NCBI GenBank assembly: GCA_937874195.1 | Contig: CALNBM010000013.1 | Coordinates: 1-28,272 of the forward strand | DNA: 28,272 bases | Direction: 5' to 3' | Origin: an uncultured Clostridia bacterium | GTDB taxonomy: Bacteria; Bacillota; Clostridia; Christensenellales; UBA1242 | Part shown: positions 14,481-23,098 of the stretch, in pieces | Numbering within the stretch: the stretch's first letter is position 1 | How the letters are laid out: each line of letters opens with the position of its first letter | Made by a program: the position numbers and the translations under genes | The notes under the pieces: generated by a model | Databases searched by the model: none | What the model was told of the DNA's origin: nothing | What the model saw: the letters and a program-made list of their open reading frames with translations, nothing else

Positions 14481-16280
14481 TTAATCTATTTTTAAAATTG
14501 AAACAAATGCTTCGCTTGGTATTTCCACTGAACCAATTTGTCTCATCTTTTTCTTACCTTTCTTTTGCTTTTCTAATAATTTTTTCTTTCTAGTAACATC
14601 CCCTCCATAGCATTTAGCAAGCACATCCTTTCTAAGTGCTCTAACTGTTTCACGAGCAATAACTTTATTTCCTATTGCTGCCTGAATTGGAATTTCAAAC
14701 ATTTGCCTAGGGATAACTTCCTTTAATTTTTCAACGATTGATTTTCCACGAGGATACGCTTTATCCTTATGAACAATTAAGCTAAGAGCATCACAAACGT
14801 CTCCGTTTAACAAAATATCCAATTTCACAAGTTCGCTTTCTTCATAATCCAGCAGTTCATAATCCATGCTAGCATAACCGTGTGAGCGTGATTTCAATTC
14901 ATCAAAAAAATCAAAAACTATTTCGTTTAATGGCATTTTATAAACTAATTGACAACGGTTAGCATCAAAATACTGCAAATCCAAATGCACGCCTCGTTTA
15001 TCTTGGCATAGTTTCATTAAATCTCCCAAATAGGTTGGAGGTGTAAATATTTGTACTTTAACACATGGCTCTTCAATTCTATCAATTAATTGCGGAGATG
15101 GTAGGTTTTCAGGGTTGCTAATATCAAGCACTTCACCGTTAGTTTTATAAACCTTATAATTTACAGTTGGCGCTGTTGTTATAATATCTAAATCAAATTC
15201 CCGCTCTAACCGTTCTTGAACAATTTCCATATGAAGTAGCCCTAAAAAGCCACATCTAAAACCAAAACCAAGCGCTTGCGACACCTCGGGCAAATATTCT
15301 AGCGATGCATCGTTTAGTTTTAATTTTTCTAAAGCATCTTTTAAGTCGTTATACCTGCTTCCGTCCACACTAAAAATTCCGCTAAAAACAACTGGTTTAA
15401 CTTCTTTATATCCTGAAAGTGGCTTATTTGTAGGATTTTTAGATAAGGTGATTGTGTCACCTACCTTTATATCACTTACCGTTTTTATGCTTGCGGCAAT
15501 GTATCCAACATCCCCCGCTTTTAGAATTTCTTGTGTTTTAGATTTTGGTGTGAAAATACCGACTTCTGTTACTTCATACTCATTTTTTGTTATGCAAAAC
15601 TTAATTTTATCGCCTTTTTTTACACTGCCATCAACAATTCTAACCAAGCATACCGCACCTTTAAAATTATCATAAAAGCTATCGAAAATTAGCGCTCTAA
15701 GAGGAGCATTTTCGTTGCCTTTGGGTGGTGAAATCATTTGCACAACTTGGGAAAGTACTGCTTCGATATTTATTCCATCTTTAGCACTAATTGCAGGTGC
15801 GTTGTCAGCAGGAAGCCCTATAATCTCCTCTATTTCATGGCGAGCCTTCTCAATATCTGCGCTGGGCAAATCAATTTTATTAATAACCGGTAAAATTTCT
15901 AAATTATTTTCAAGTGCCAAATAAACATTAGCAAGTGTTTGTGCTTCCACTCCTTGTGTTGCATCAACTATTAAAATTGCACCTTCACAAGCTGCAAGCG
16001 AACGCGAAACTTCATAAGTAAAGTCCACATGACCGGGTGTATCTATTAAATTTAAAGTATAATCTTCGCCATTATGACGATATTTCATAGTGGTTGGTGT
16101 TAATTTTATTGTGATACCGCGCTCTTTTTCAATATCCATACTGTCTAGCAGTTGCGTTCGCATCTCCCGTTTATCCACCGATTGAGTTGTTTCCATAAGC
16201 CTATCTGCAAGCGTGCTTTTTCCATGGTCTATATGGGCAACAATGCAAAAGTTTCTAATTTTGTCCATTCTGTTCGACAT
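14481..16280 (-). CDS. lepA: Elongation factor 4 (LepA) GTPase
   Basis: A ribosome-associated translational GTPase (EF4) that acts on stalled or assembling ribosomes. Its 599 residues equal the family norm. GTPase motifs are AHIDHGKST (G1, about 15-23), switch I with KERGITIK, DTPGHVD (G3), NKIDLPSAD (G4) and ISAKDG (G5). They are followed by domain II, the EF-G-like domains III/V and the LepA-specific C-terminal domain. That domain has YPRGKSIVEKLKEVIPRQMFEIPIQAAIG, KCYGGDVTRKKKLLEKQKKGKKKMR and the terminal SVEIPSEAFVSIL. The ATG has ACGGAG about eleven bases upstream. It is closed by its own terminator, so it is probably a single-gene unit. Confidence 0.98.
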   Translation of the reverse strand: MSNRMDKIRNFCIVAHIDHGKSTLADRLMETTQSVDKREMRTQLLDSMDIEKERGITIKLTPTTMKYRHNGEDYTLNLIDTPGHVDFTYEVSRSLAACEGAILIVDATQGVEAQTLANVYLALENNLEILPVINKIDLPSADIEKARHEIEEIIGLPADNAPAISAKDGINIEAVLSQVVQMISPPKGNENAPLRALIFDSFYDNFKGAVCLVRIVDGSVKKGDKIKFCITKNEYEVTEVGIFTPKSKTQEILKAGDVGYIAASIKTVSDIKVGDTITLSKNPTNKPLSGYKEVKPVVFSGIFSVDGSRYNDLKDALEKLKLNDASLEYLPEVSQALGFGFRCGFLGLLHMEIVQERLEREFDLDIITTAPTVNYKVYKTNGEVLDISNPENLPSPQLIDRIEEPCVKVQIFTPPTYLGDLMKLCQDKRGVHLDLQYFDANRCQLVYKMPLNEIVFDFFDELKSRSHGYASMDYELLDYEESELVKLDILLNGDVCDALSLIVHKDKAYPRGKSIVEKLKEVIPRQMFEIPIQAAIGNKVIARETVRALRKDVLAKCYGGDVTRKKKLLEKQKKGKKKMRQIGSVEIPSEAFVSILKID

Positions 16281-16726
16281 TCAAGTTGTTTCTCCGTTTT
16301 TATGTTTTTTTTCAAATTTATGCTTTTATTTTATATTATTCATTCTAGTGATTACTATTATTAAAGAACAAAAAATCATACACTCACATTTTAAATATAA
16401 GTGAAATTAATATTTTTAAGTATACCACAAACAAAAACCAAAGAAAACAGAAACTTATTAATAAACTTATTAAAATTGTGCTATTTTTGTTGGCGATAAA
16501 GTTAAATAATGTTAAAATAAACATGTTAGGCTTAGTTGTTGCTAAAAAGTGATACTTTGTTGACAATTTCTTTAAGTCCAACTTCAATCAAATATTAGCA
16601 TGCTTTATTGCATACAATAATAATATCATCTGGTTTTCGTATTAAAATTAAATTAAAGGTATGGGCATTTCATAAATTGGAATTCTCTAAAAACCAATTT
16701 TGTCTTCCCATAGAAGCGTAAAAAAT
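16281..16726. other. Divergent intergenic region, ~445 bp, no gene seen
   Basis: Lies between the divergent lepA and GDPD-like genes. It is AT-rich, and no promoter meets a confident match on either strand. A 67-codon hydrophobic frame on the minus strand begins at a TTG without a binding site and is not supported. Confidence 0.45.
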
Positions 16727-17659
16727 ATGAAGAATAATGTAATTAAAGAGAACAAATCTCTTAAAGATATATCTATAAAAAAACAAAGAGAAAAGGCAGA
16801 CACATCTAACTGCAACGAGCCAACCAGTTATGAGGAACTAAAAAGCCTGATTTCTTCTTTTGCCGATAAGGGAAAACTCGACACTCTTAGATTTGACGAT
16901 TGCTACACAAGTTTCATGAAAAATGAGTGGTTGTTAGACAAACCCATTAACCACTACGGTCAAGTGAGCCTTGATTACCCTGCAAACTCACTGCCTGCAT
17001 ATAAAGAAGCAGTTAAAGGCGGGTTTCCTATTCTTATAAGCGTACAAATGCTAGATGATGGCACTTGTGTTTGTTTTAAAGATAAAACGCTTGGAAAACT
17101 TACTAAAGAAGACGGATATATTGCAAACTGTACACTGGAAAACATTAAAAAACTAAAATTGGAAAAAACCGATTTATCTATCCCAACACTGGGTGAAGCG
17201 CTCGATGTAATTCAAGGGAAAACGCCTATAATCTTAGAGATTTTCAATGAAAGTGCTGTGGGCAAAATGGAAGAAAGTATTTTAAAAATTATTAATCAAT
17301 ACATTTCAAAATACAATGCATGGGATAGTATTGCGATTCTTTCCATCAATCCTTATACTCTAGAATGGTTCTATGAAAACGCACCACATTTCACTCGAAT
17401 TATTAAAAGTTGCCTGTTTACTTCTCTTTCAAAATATGCCGATATTAAAACAAAAATTTTAAAAAAGTTAAAATTAACAAACAAAATAGCTCATGCAGAC
17501 TTTATCGCTTACAATGCTCAAGATTTGCCATGTAAATATATTGAAAAGTATAAGCCTTATGGTGTGCTAGCTTACAATGTAACCAGTCAAGAACTATATG
17601 AAAAAGTTTTACCACACATCGATAATGTTATTTTCTCAGGTTTTGTCCCAAAAATTTAA
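16727..17659 (+). CDS. Glycerophosphodiester phosphodiesterase-fold protein lacking catalytic residues
   Basis: The fold of GDPD enzymes, which hydrolyse glycerophosphodiesters from phospholipid turnover, is clear from about residue 70: KPINHYGQVSLDYPANS (family: KPIAHRGxxxxxPENS), LPAYKEAVKGGF, LISVQMLDDGTCVCFKDKTLGKLT (family: IExDVxxTkDgxxVvxHDxxLxRxT), STLxE-like IPTLGEALDVIQGKTPIILEI and WDSIAILSINPYTLEWF. Catalysis should be lost: HRG is HYG, both acids of ExD are Leu103 and Ser105, the second His (HD) is Lys118, and the Lys of ExK is Phe173. Only His76, Asp119 and Glu171 remain. The first 70 residues are a charged extension without signal peptide. ATG 16727 is preferred; a TTG at 16700 lacks support. 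It is monocistronic, with a terminator about 90 bp downstream. Perhaps a binding or regulatory pseudoenzyme. Confidence 0.8.
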   Translation: MKNNVIKENKSLKDISIKKQREKADTSNCNEPTSYEELKSLISSFADKGKLDTLRFDDCYTSFMKNEWLLDKPINHYGQVSLDYPANSLPAYKEAVKGGFPILISVQMLDDGTCVCFKDKTLGKLTKEDGYIANCTLENIKKLKLEKTDLSIPTLGEALDVIQGKTPIILEIFNESAVGKMEESILKIINQYISKYNAWDSIAILSINPYTLEWFYENAPHFTRIIKSCLFTSLSKYADIKTKILKKLKLTNKIAHADFIAYNAQDLPCKYIEKYKPYGVLAYNVTSQELYEKVLPHIDNVIFSGFVPKI

Positions 17660-17690
17660 GACCCGACCACGAAGTACTAAACTCCTACAT

Positions 17691-17714
17691 AAATCAACTA
17701 TCTTACAATAATAA
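17691..17714 (+). repeat. Diverged direct repeat, copy 1
   Basis: Contains AAATCAACTA, TCTTA and CAATAAT in the same order as copy 2 at 18262-18287. A shared CACGAAG also lies just before each copy. Confidence 0.4.
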
Positions 17715-17725
17715 ATAAATAAATT

Positions 17726-17748
17726 CAGTGGTGCAGAGTTAACATATA
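17726..17748 (+). repeat. Dispersed intergenic element, copy C
   Basis: Contains AGTGGTGCAGAGTTAAC, closely matching the minus strand of 9975-9993. A shorter, weaker relative (CGGTGCAGATTAATAG) lies at 3110-3125. Confidence 0.5.
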
Positions 17749-17750
17749 TT

Positions 17751-17775
17751 AAAAGAGAGATTTATCTCTCTTTTT
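17751..17775 (+). terminator. Rho-independent terminator of the GDPD-like gene
   Basis: AAAAGAGAGA, loop TTTA, TCTCTCTTTT, then T; about 90 bp after the stop. The A-run on the left makes it potentially bidirectional. Confidence 0.85.
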
Positions 17776-18160
17776 AATTCAATAACTTAAAAATTAAAAA
17801 TAAATTACCTCAACGAAATAACAAAACCACTATTCATGAAAGACAACAAATATCAAACGAACGAAACCACATACTGTGGTCAAACGGAACTTTGTGGGTA
17901 CGACTTTATAAAATGACCGTTGCCAAATTTGTTTAATTTCTATATTTTTTTAATTTTTGCAAATTAAAAAAATTTAAATAATCATATGGTGTTAGCACTA
18001 TAACTTTAAAAAATTAGCAAAGAAAAGTGGTATAGATAAAAATATCAATCTTGTTAAAAAATTTTTGTTTAAAAAAATATTATATTATAACTTAAATTTA
18101 TAAATCGCTTTCTAAGCATATATCACATAATAAAGCGTTTGGTTTATCTATTAAAAAGCC

Positions 18161-18190
18161 AAAAAAAATCACCAGTCGGTGGTTTTTTTA
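18161..18190 (-). terminator. Probable terminator of the dnaG-rpoD-trmK operon
   Basis: CACC-AGTC-GGTG core (18170-18181) extended by A/T pairs. Eight A residues on the left give a T-run on the minus strand, about 150 bp past the last gene of the operon. It also has a T-run on the plus side. Confidence 0.7.
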
Positions 18191-18243
18191 AAAAAATTGT
18201 GAGTCAGCGTTTAACAAAAAAATCTTTTGTTATCATATTTTAC

Positions 18244-18259
18244 GAGCACGAAGGTGCTC
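18244..18259. other. Hairpin downstream of the zinc-ribbon gene
   Basis: GAGCAC-GAAG-GTGCTC, a perfect 6-bp GC-containing stem with a 4-base loop and no T-run. It could stabilise the 3' end of the operon mRNA. Confidence 0.5.
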
Positions 18260-18261
18260 AC

Positions 18262-18287
18262 AAATCAACTAATCTTAAACAATAATG
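18262..18287 (+). repeat. Diverged direct repeat, copy 2
   Basis: Partner of 17691-17714; shares AAATCAACTA, ATCTTA and CAATAAT with small insertions. Confidence 0.4.
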
Positions 18288-18340
18288 AACTAACCTAAGT
18301 CATTGGAAAAGAAATTACTATAAAATTTATTATATTTTTA

Positions 18341-19039
18341 TTATTTAGTTAAGTTATAAATCATTCTTCTGCAATGTTCACATGGAATATAATCGCTTGT
18401 TTTTAAAATATCAAACTTTGCGCTTGGAATTGCCATACCGCAATAACCGCAACCCTTATCCACTAACGGCACAAAAACTGGAAAAATGCCATCTTGTTTA
18501 ATAGCATTATACTTAATCAATAGTTCTTTAGGTACATTTTTTTCGATTTCTTTTAAGTCTTTTAGCAATTTTTTACGCTCAGGTTCTATCCCTTGAACTT
18601 TTTCATCATACTTACTCTTTATTTCTTTATGACGGAAACGCGCCTTTTTAACATTTCTTATAGTTATTTCAAACTCTTTTAGTTTGTTGCTAATCTTTGT
18701 TATCAACATATTAAAATTTCTTTCTAACATATAAAGTTCAGAACTAAGTTCGTTTACATTTTTAATATATTCATCTAATTTATCTTTATCCAGTTTTGAA
18801 ACATCATTTTTAATAAGTTGGTTTATATTTTTAGTACTCACATCATGCAGGTTTTTAAGTTCATCATACTCTTTGATAAGTTTTATCGCGGAGTCTTCTA
18901 AAAAATTGCTTTTATTTTGAGATTCTTTAACAAATGCATTTAATTTTGTCATTTGCTCTAATTCTTCTGCCTTATTTATAATCTTATCTAACTTATTAAG
19001 TTCAGCATCAGTTTTTTGATAATTTAAAATATTACTCAT
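18341..19039 (-). CDS. C4-type zinc ribbon, coiled-coil protein (COG1579-like)
   Basis: A 232-residue protein that is almost entirely charged coiled coil from about 10 to 175 and ends in a zinc ribbon with two knuckles, CGYC (about 197-200) and CEHC (about 220-223). This architecture and its place after rpoD and trmK match the COG1579 family, proposed to bind nucleic acid but not well characterised. In many Firmicutes a Nif3-like gene lies between trmK and this gene; it is absent here. The ATG at 19039 overlaps the end of trmK by 8 bases and has AGGGGA upstream inside trmK, so translation is coupled. It is the last gene of the operon. Confidence 0.88.
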   Translation of the reverse strand: MSNILNYQKTDAELNKLDKIINKAEELEQMTKLNAFVKESQNKSNFLEDSAIKLIKEYDELKNLHDVSTKNINQLIKNDVSKLDKDKLDEYIKNVNELSSELYMLERNFNMLITKISNKLKEFEITIRNVKKARFRHKEIKSKYDEKVQGIEPERKKLLKDLKEIEKNVPKELLIKYNAIKQDGIFPVFVPLVDKGCGYCGMAIPSAKFDILKTSDYIPCEHCRRMIYNLTK

Positions 19040-19685
19040 TTATTTCCCCTTCAATTAATTTCAATTTGTCTTTTAAATTTTTAATCTTTTTTTCGTCCGT
19101 AACTTTAGAAAGCAGTTTAGTATATTTATTTTTTAAATAAGTTAAATAACGCTTAAAGTCGCTACTCCCCTTATTATTTAAACCAAACATAATTTCTTTT
19201 TTTGTTAATTTTCCTAATCCCTCTTCTGCTTTTAAAATATTATAAAATTTACCACAATCGTATATAATTTTATCAAAAACAATTTTATAACCGTTATTTA
19301 TTAAGTAATGTTTTAGTTTTTCTTCATGTTTTTGCGGTTGAAGAATATAACTTTCAAAGGTTAGATTTCTTTTGTCTAAAATATTAATTATTTCTTCGCC
19401 ACCTAATCCGGAAATTATCACCTGCAAAATATTATCGCTTGCCTTAATTGTTTCTAGTCCGTCTCCCACTCTTATGTCATAGTTTATTATCCCTAGTTTT
19501 TGCATAAGTTCGATTGGCTTTTTAGCACATTTCTCACTAATATCACTAAAAATTGCATAATCAATTAAGTTTTCTTGAAAGGCTCGCACAACTATTTTGC
19601 CGTGATCAGAGCCAATATCTGCCACTCTGCGATAAGAAATTAAACTTTTAATTTCCTGCATTCTTTTAGATAGATTAATTAACAT
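19032..19685 (-). CDS. trmK: tRNA (adenine-22-N1)-methyltransferase TrmK
   Basis: A SAM-dependent methyltransferase that makes m1A22 in bacterial tRNAs (YqfN in Bacillus). The 217 residues have a Rossmann-type N-terminal domain opening with LSKRMQEIKSLI, the SAM-binding VADIGSDHGK (about 21-30), DISEKCAKKP, RVGDGLETI, and the catalytic-loop ISGLGGEEI (about 89-97). The LQPQKHEEKLKHYLINNGY segment and a C-terminal coiled coil (about 165-215) complete the family layout. It overlaps rpoD upstream by 11 bases and the zinc-ribbon gene downstream by 8, so it is tightly packed in the operon. Confidence 0.93.
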   Translation of the reverse strand: MLINLSKRMQEIKSLISYRRVADIGSDHGKIVVRAFQENLIDYAIFSDISEKCAKKPIELMQKLGIINYDIRVGDGLETIKASDNILQVIISGLGGEEIINILDKRNLTFESYILQPQKHEEKLKHYLINNGYKIVFDKIIYDCGKFYNILKAEEGLGKLTKKEIMFGLNNKGSSDFKRYLTYLKNKYTKLLSKVTDEKKIKNLKDKLKLIEGEINE

Positions 19686-20733
19686 AAAAATCCTGTAATT
19701 TTTTGCTACGGTTTGGATTTCTAAGTTTTCTTAGTGCTTTTGCCTCAATTTGTCGAATACGCTCACGAGTTACATTAAACTCCTTGCCTACTTCTTCCAG
19801 TGTTCGTGGATGACTATCGTCCAATCCATATCGCAAACGAATTACCTTTTGTTCTCTTGGTGTTAGTGTGCTAAGTACAGACATTAATTGAACTTTCAAC
19901 ATTCCTTGTGTGGCATCTTCAAGGGGTGATTTAACAGTTTCATCTTCAACAAAGTCAGATATTTTGCTTTCTTCTTCCTCACCTACTGGACTTTCTAACG
20001 ACACTGGGTCTTGCGCAATTTTTTGTATTTCAACAACTCTTTGTGGCGTTATTCCCATGCGTTCAGCAACTTCTTCGTTGGACGGATCTCTGCCAAGTTC
20101 CTGCATAAGCTGTTTGCTTATTCTGGATAGTTTATGGATAGTTTCCACCATGTGAACAGGAACTCTTATTGTTCTCGCTTGGTCAGCGATAGCACGCGTT
20201 ATAGACTGCCTTATCCACCAAGTTGCGTAAGTTGAAAATCTAAAACCTTTGGTGTGGTCGAACTTTTCCACTGCTTTTAATAGTCCCAAATTACCTTCTT
20301 GAATTAAATCAAGAAATTGCATGTTACTTCTATTTATATATTTTTTAGCAATACTAACCACTAACTTTAAGTTTTTTTCACATAATTCTTTTCTGGCGGA
20401 CTCATCATCTTTTAATATGCGTTTTGCAAGTTCCACTTCCTGCTCGCTAGACAAAAGTTGTGCACTACCAATATCTTTTAAATACACTTTGACCGGGTCA
20501 TCAATTTTAACGGTTTTTATTATTTTTTTAATTTCTTCATCTTTAATAATTGAGGATTCTATTGGCTCAATCATCACTCCTCTATCCGTTAAATATTGGG
20601 TAATCTCTTCAATTTCTTTGTTTGTTAAATCAAAATTAAGCAATCGTTCGCCAAGCTCGTCCTCTGCAATAGTTCCTAATTTCTCAATTTGTTTTAAAAT
20701 TGTTAATATTTCTATATCAAAACTTTGTTCCAT
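19675..20733 (-). CDS. rpoD: Primary sigma factor RpoD/SigA
   Basis: The housekeeping sigma factor, directing RNA polymerase to TTGACA/TATAAT promoters, several of which are visible in this window. The 352 residues contain a short region 1.1 (about 1-70), region 1.2 (DDPVKVYLKDIG) and regions 2.1-2.4 (KLVVSIAKKYINRSNMQFLDLIQEGNLGL, FDHTKGFRFSTYATWWIRQSI). Region 3 includes RTIRVPVHMVETI, and region 4 has LTPREQKVIRLRYGL, TLEEVGKEFNVTRERIRQIEAKALRKLR. The non-conserved insertion of proteobacterial RpoD is absent, as in Bacillus SigA. It lies 3 bp after dnaG, the classic macromolecular-synthesis arrangement, and overlaps trmK downstream. Confidence 0.98.
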   Translation of the reverse strand: MEQSFDIEILTILKQIEKLGTIAEDELGERLLNFDLTNKEIEEITQYLTDRGVMIEPIESSIIKDEEIKKIIKTVKIDDPVKVYLKDIGSAQLLSSEQEVELAKRILKDDESARKELCEKNLKLVVSIAKKYINRSNMQFLDLIQEGNLGLLKAVEKFDHTKGFRFSTYATWWIRQSITRAIADQARTIRVPVHMVETIHKLSRISKQLMQELGRDPSNEEVAERMGITPQRVVEIQKIAQDPVSLESPVGEEEESKISDFVEDETVKSPLEDATQGMLKVQLMSVLSTLTPREQKVIRLRYGLDDSHPRTLEEVGKEFNVTRERIRQIEAKALRKLRNPNRSKKLQDFYVN

Positions 20734-20736
20734 TTG

Positions 20737-22506
20737 TTAATTATTTCCTTTTAACTTTAAAATTATCATTTGAGTTTCTTTGGATAGTTGTCTTCGTTTG
20801 TCCAGGTCGGTTTCCGCAGTTAGTGCTCTCGAAATTTCTTGCAACTTGCCTTCTAATCCAACTTTAACTAAATACTTTATACAATCTTCATAGTAATCTA
20901 AATTATCGTTTTCGGCGGAAAATTCATAGTTTATTATGTCATATATTTCTTTATTATCTTCCACATCGAACATATCAAATAGCGCACTTACAATTGGCGT
21001 TTTGCCTTCTTTGTTCATTTTTTCAATGTATTCATATAGCATTATGTTATCAGGATTTTTTAAGCTTTCCTTTATGTTTCCATTAACTTTTGCATATTTC
21101 TTTTTATGAAGCAAAGCCGCTAACACAAATTTAACAGCTTTTAAAAATGCGTTGTCCCGGCTGGGCAAAGCACTGTCTTTTTTTTCTTCAACTTCAATAA
21201 AATCGTCTTTTGCAAGTCGCATATCTTCTCGAAGAACAGAAATTGATATATTAGATAGTTCTTTAAGCATATTTAAATAAATATCTTGCTCGGCAACAGA
21301 ACTTAATTTTTTGATAACGAACAAACTTTCTTTAATAAACTTGCTTTTTTCTTCCGGCTTGTTGTGATTATATTTTGAGTAAATTGTATTTATTAAATAT
21401 TCCACCCAATACTTTGCGTTTTTAATTAATTTTTCAAAATCATCTTTACTGTTTTTATTAAGATAGTCGTCTGGATCAAGTCCATCAGGTAACACTGCCA
21501 CATAAACATTTAATCCCGCATTCACTAAAATTTCTAAACTTCTTAGTGTTGCTTGTTTGCCGGCATTATCACCATCAAAACATACAACCACTTTATCTAA
21601 AAATCGCTTAATCTCACGAGCATGAAAGGATGTTAACGCCGTACCCATGCAAGCCACCGCGTTTTTAAAACCATTTTTATATAGTGAAATAACATCCATT
21701 TGCCCTTCCACCATAATAACTTCGTTTAAATTGTTTTCATGTTTTAAATTTTTTATGCTGTTTATGTTATAAACACACTTGCTTTTGTCAAAAATCAATG
21801 TTTGCGCTGTGTTTTTATATTTAGCAAAATCTGCCTCCTCGAGCAGTCTTGCACTAAATCCCACAACATCGCCATAACTATTGATAATAGGGAATATTAA
21901 TCGTTTGCTCTGTGCGTCAAACAAGTTGTTATTTTTTCTTTCACATATACCACTGTCCAGCATGTCCTCTTTTGTGTAACCAAGCCGACTTAAATAATCT
22001 ACTACCTCATTCCAACCTAAACTGTAACCTATACCAAAAGTTTTTAAAATGCTAGCATCTAGTCCCCGTTTTTTAATATAGTTCATTGCTAACATTGGTC
22101 TAATTTTAACTAAATTCATATGATAATAATTAGCGGTATCTTTAAGCATTTTTAAATATGTTTCTTTTTTCTTTTTCTTTTGTTTAATATCTTCATTATC
22201 TCCGCTTATTTCTGGCATTTGCATGTGCGAGTTAGTTGCCAAAATCTTACATGCATCATAAAAATCAACCGCCTCAATTTTTTCAACAAACTTAATAACA
22301 TCGCCACTTGCTCCGCAACCAAAACAATGAAAAAATTGTTCGTATTCATTAATTGCAAATGACGGTGTTTTTTCAATATGAAAAGGGCAACACGCCCAAT
22401 GAGTCTTGCCTTTTTTTTGAACATTTGCATATTTTGATATTATTTTTATAATATCATTATTTGCTTTTAATTCACTTATCCATTCACTAGATAATCCTGT
22501 TCGCAA
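20737..22506 (-). CDS. dnaG: DNA primase DnaG
   Basis: Synthesises RNA primers at the replication fork. The 589 residues have the CHC2 zinc domain (Cys40, His43, Cys61, Cys64; CPFHIEKTPSF then FHCFGCGASGDV) and the RNA polymerase core (RLIFPIINSYGDVVGFSAR). The TOPRIM domain follows with MVEGQMDVI and CFDGDNAGKQA, and then DGLDPDDYL. A C-terminal helicase-binding region of about 150 residues is present. The start is TTG at 22506, chosen because a textbook AGGAGG sits about eight bases upstream and no ATG lies near. It is first gene of dnaG-rpoD-trmK-zinc ribbon. The promoter is not evident in the AT-rich upstream region. Confidence 0.97.
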   Translation of the reverse strand: MRTGLSSEWISELKANNDIIKIISKYANVQKKGKTHWACCPFHIEKTPSFAINEYEQFFHCFGCGASGDVIKFVEKIEAVDFYDACKILATNSHMQMPEISGDNEDIKQKKKKKETYLKMLKDTANYYHMNLVKIRPMLAMNYIKKRGLDASILKTFGIGYSLGWNEVVDYLSRLGYTKEDMLDSGICERKNNNLFDAQSKRLIFPIINSYGDVVGFSARLLEEADFAKYKNTAQTLIFDKSKCVYNINSIKNLKHENNLNEVIMVEGQMDVISLYKNGFKNAVACMGTALTSFHAREIKRFLDKVVVCFDGDNAGKQATLRSLEILVNAGLNVYVAVLPDGLDPDDYLNKNSKDDFEKLIKNAKYWVEYLINTIYSKYNHNKPEEKSKFIKESLFVIKKLSSVAEQDIYLNMLKELSNISISVLREDMRLAKDDFIEVEEKKDSALPSRDNAFLKAVKFVLAALLHKKKYAKVNGNIKESLKNPDNIMLYEYIEKMNKEGKTPIVSALFDMFDVEDNKEIYDIINYEFSAENDNLDYYEDCIKYLVKVGLEGKLQEISRALTAETDLDKRRQLSKETQMIILKLKGNN

Positions 22507-23049
22507 AAAACTTTCCTCCTATGTTAAAAATTATGAATATATTTTGTGCTCTACTAATATATACACTTTTTTTATTGATTTTCCTTTTTTATTTAAAAAG
22601 TTTTTTATTTTTTTGTTTTTGTAAACTTAATTAAGCTAATTATTAAAGTATCAAAGCACATTTCTTTTTTTTATTTCCTGCATTTCCGCAGTTGTTTTTT
22701 CATTTCTCGTAGTGTCCTTACACTAAAAATATTGTGCTAAATTTTTATATTTTTTTTTAAAATTCTTATCTATCTATAACCGCAAGGTAGTTTTTTTACT
22801 TTATTAAAATATATACGCTTGGTATTGATATTTTCTATATTATAAAACGAGCTTAAAAAAAACAAACTTAAACAAAAAAGTGATTTTTGTATGAAATTTA
22901 CTTATTTAATTTCCAATAGTTAAATCATCTTAAAACTTTATTGCTTTTAAAATAAAATCTAAACTTATTATAAATGTTATTTAACTTAAAAACTTTATAC
23001 TTGCATCAACTTAATCTTATAAACTACGACTAATATATCATAGTCAAAA
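22507..23049. other. Intergenic region, ~540 bp
   Basis: Extremely T-rich on the plus strand, with no gene seen. The only structured element is an inverted repeat TAGTGT-CCTT-ACACTA at 22710-22725, about 205 bp upstream of dnaG and without a T-run. It could be an operator, but it matches no regulator site I recognise. Confidence 0.45.
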
Positions 23050-23080
23050 ATAAAAGGGTGAAATAATATCACCCTATATT
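23050..23080 (-). terminator. Rho-independent terminator of ppdK
   Basis: GGGTGA (23056-23061), 7-base loop, TCACCC (23069-23074). On the minus strand it is followed by TTTTATTTTT, 25-45 bp beyond the ppdK stop. Confidence 0.88.
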
Positions 23081-23098
23081 TTTCCGGTATTTTTGAAA

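Larger units (their letters stand above)
17660..18340. other. Hairpin-rich intergenic region, 681 bp
   Basis: No gene seen. It contains the GDPD terminator, one copy of the dispersed GTGGTGCAG element, a hairpin ACCACA-TAC-TGTGGT at 17866-17880, a bidirectional terminator at 18161-18190, and a 6-bp-stem hairpin at 18244-18259. There is also a diverged direct repeat (17691-17714 and 18262-18287). The stretch 17820-17950 is less AT-rich than its surroundings and could hold a small RNA. Confidence 0.5.

Noticed and set aside
16384..16587. 67-codon hydrophobic frame on the minus strand upstream of lepA
   Set aside because: Starts at a TTG with no binding site and has no recognisable domain; typical of AT-rich non-coding DNA.
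17992..18000. CIRCE half-site TTAGCACTA
   Set aside because: No second arm at the right distance and no heat-shock gene nearby.
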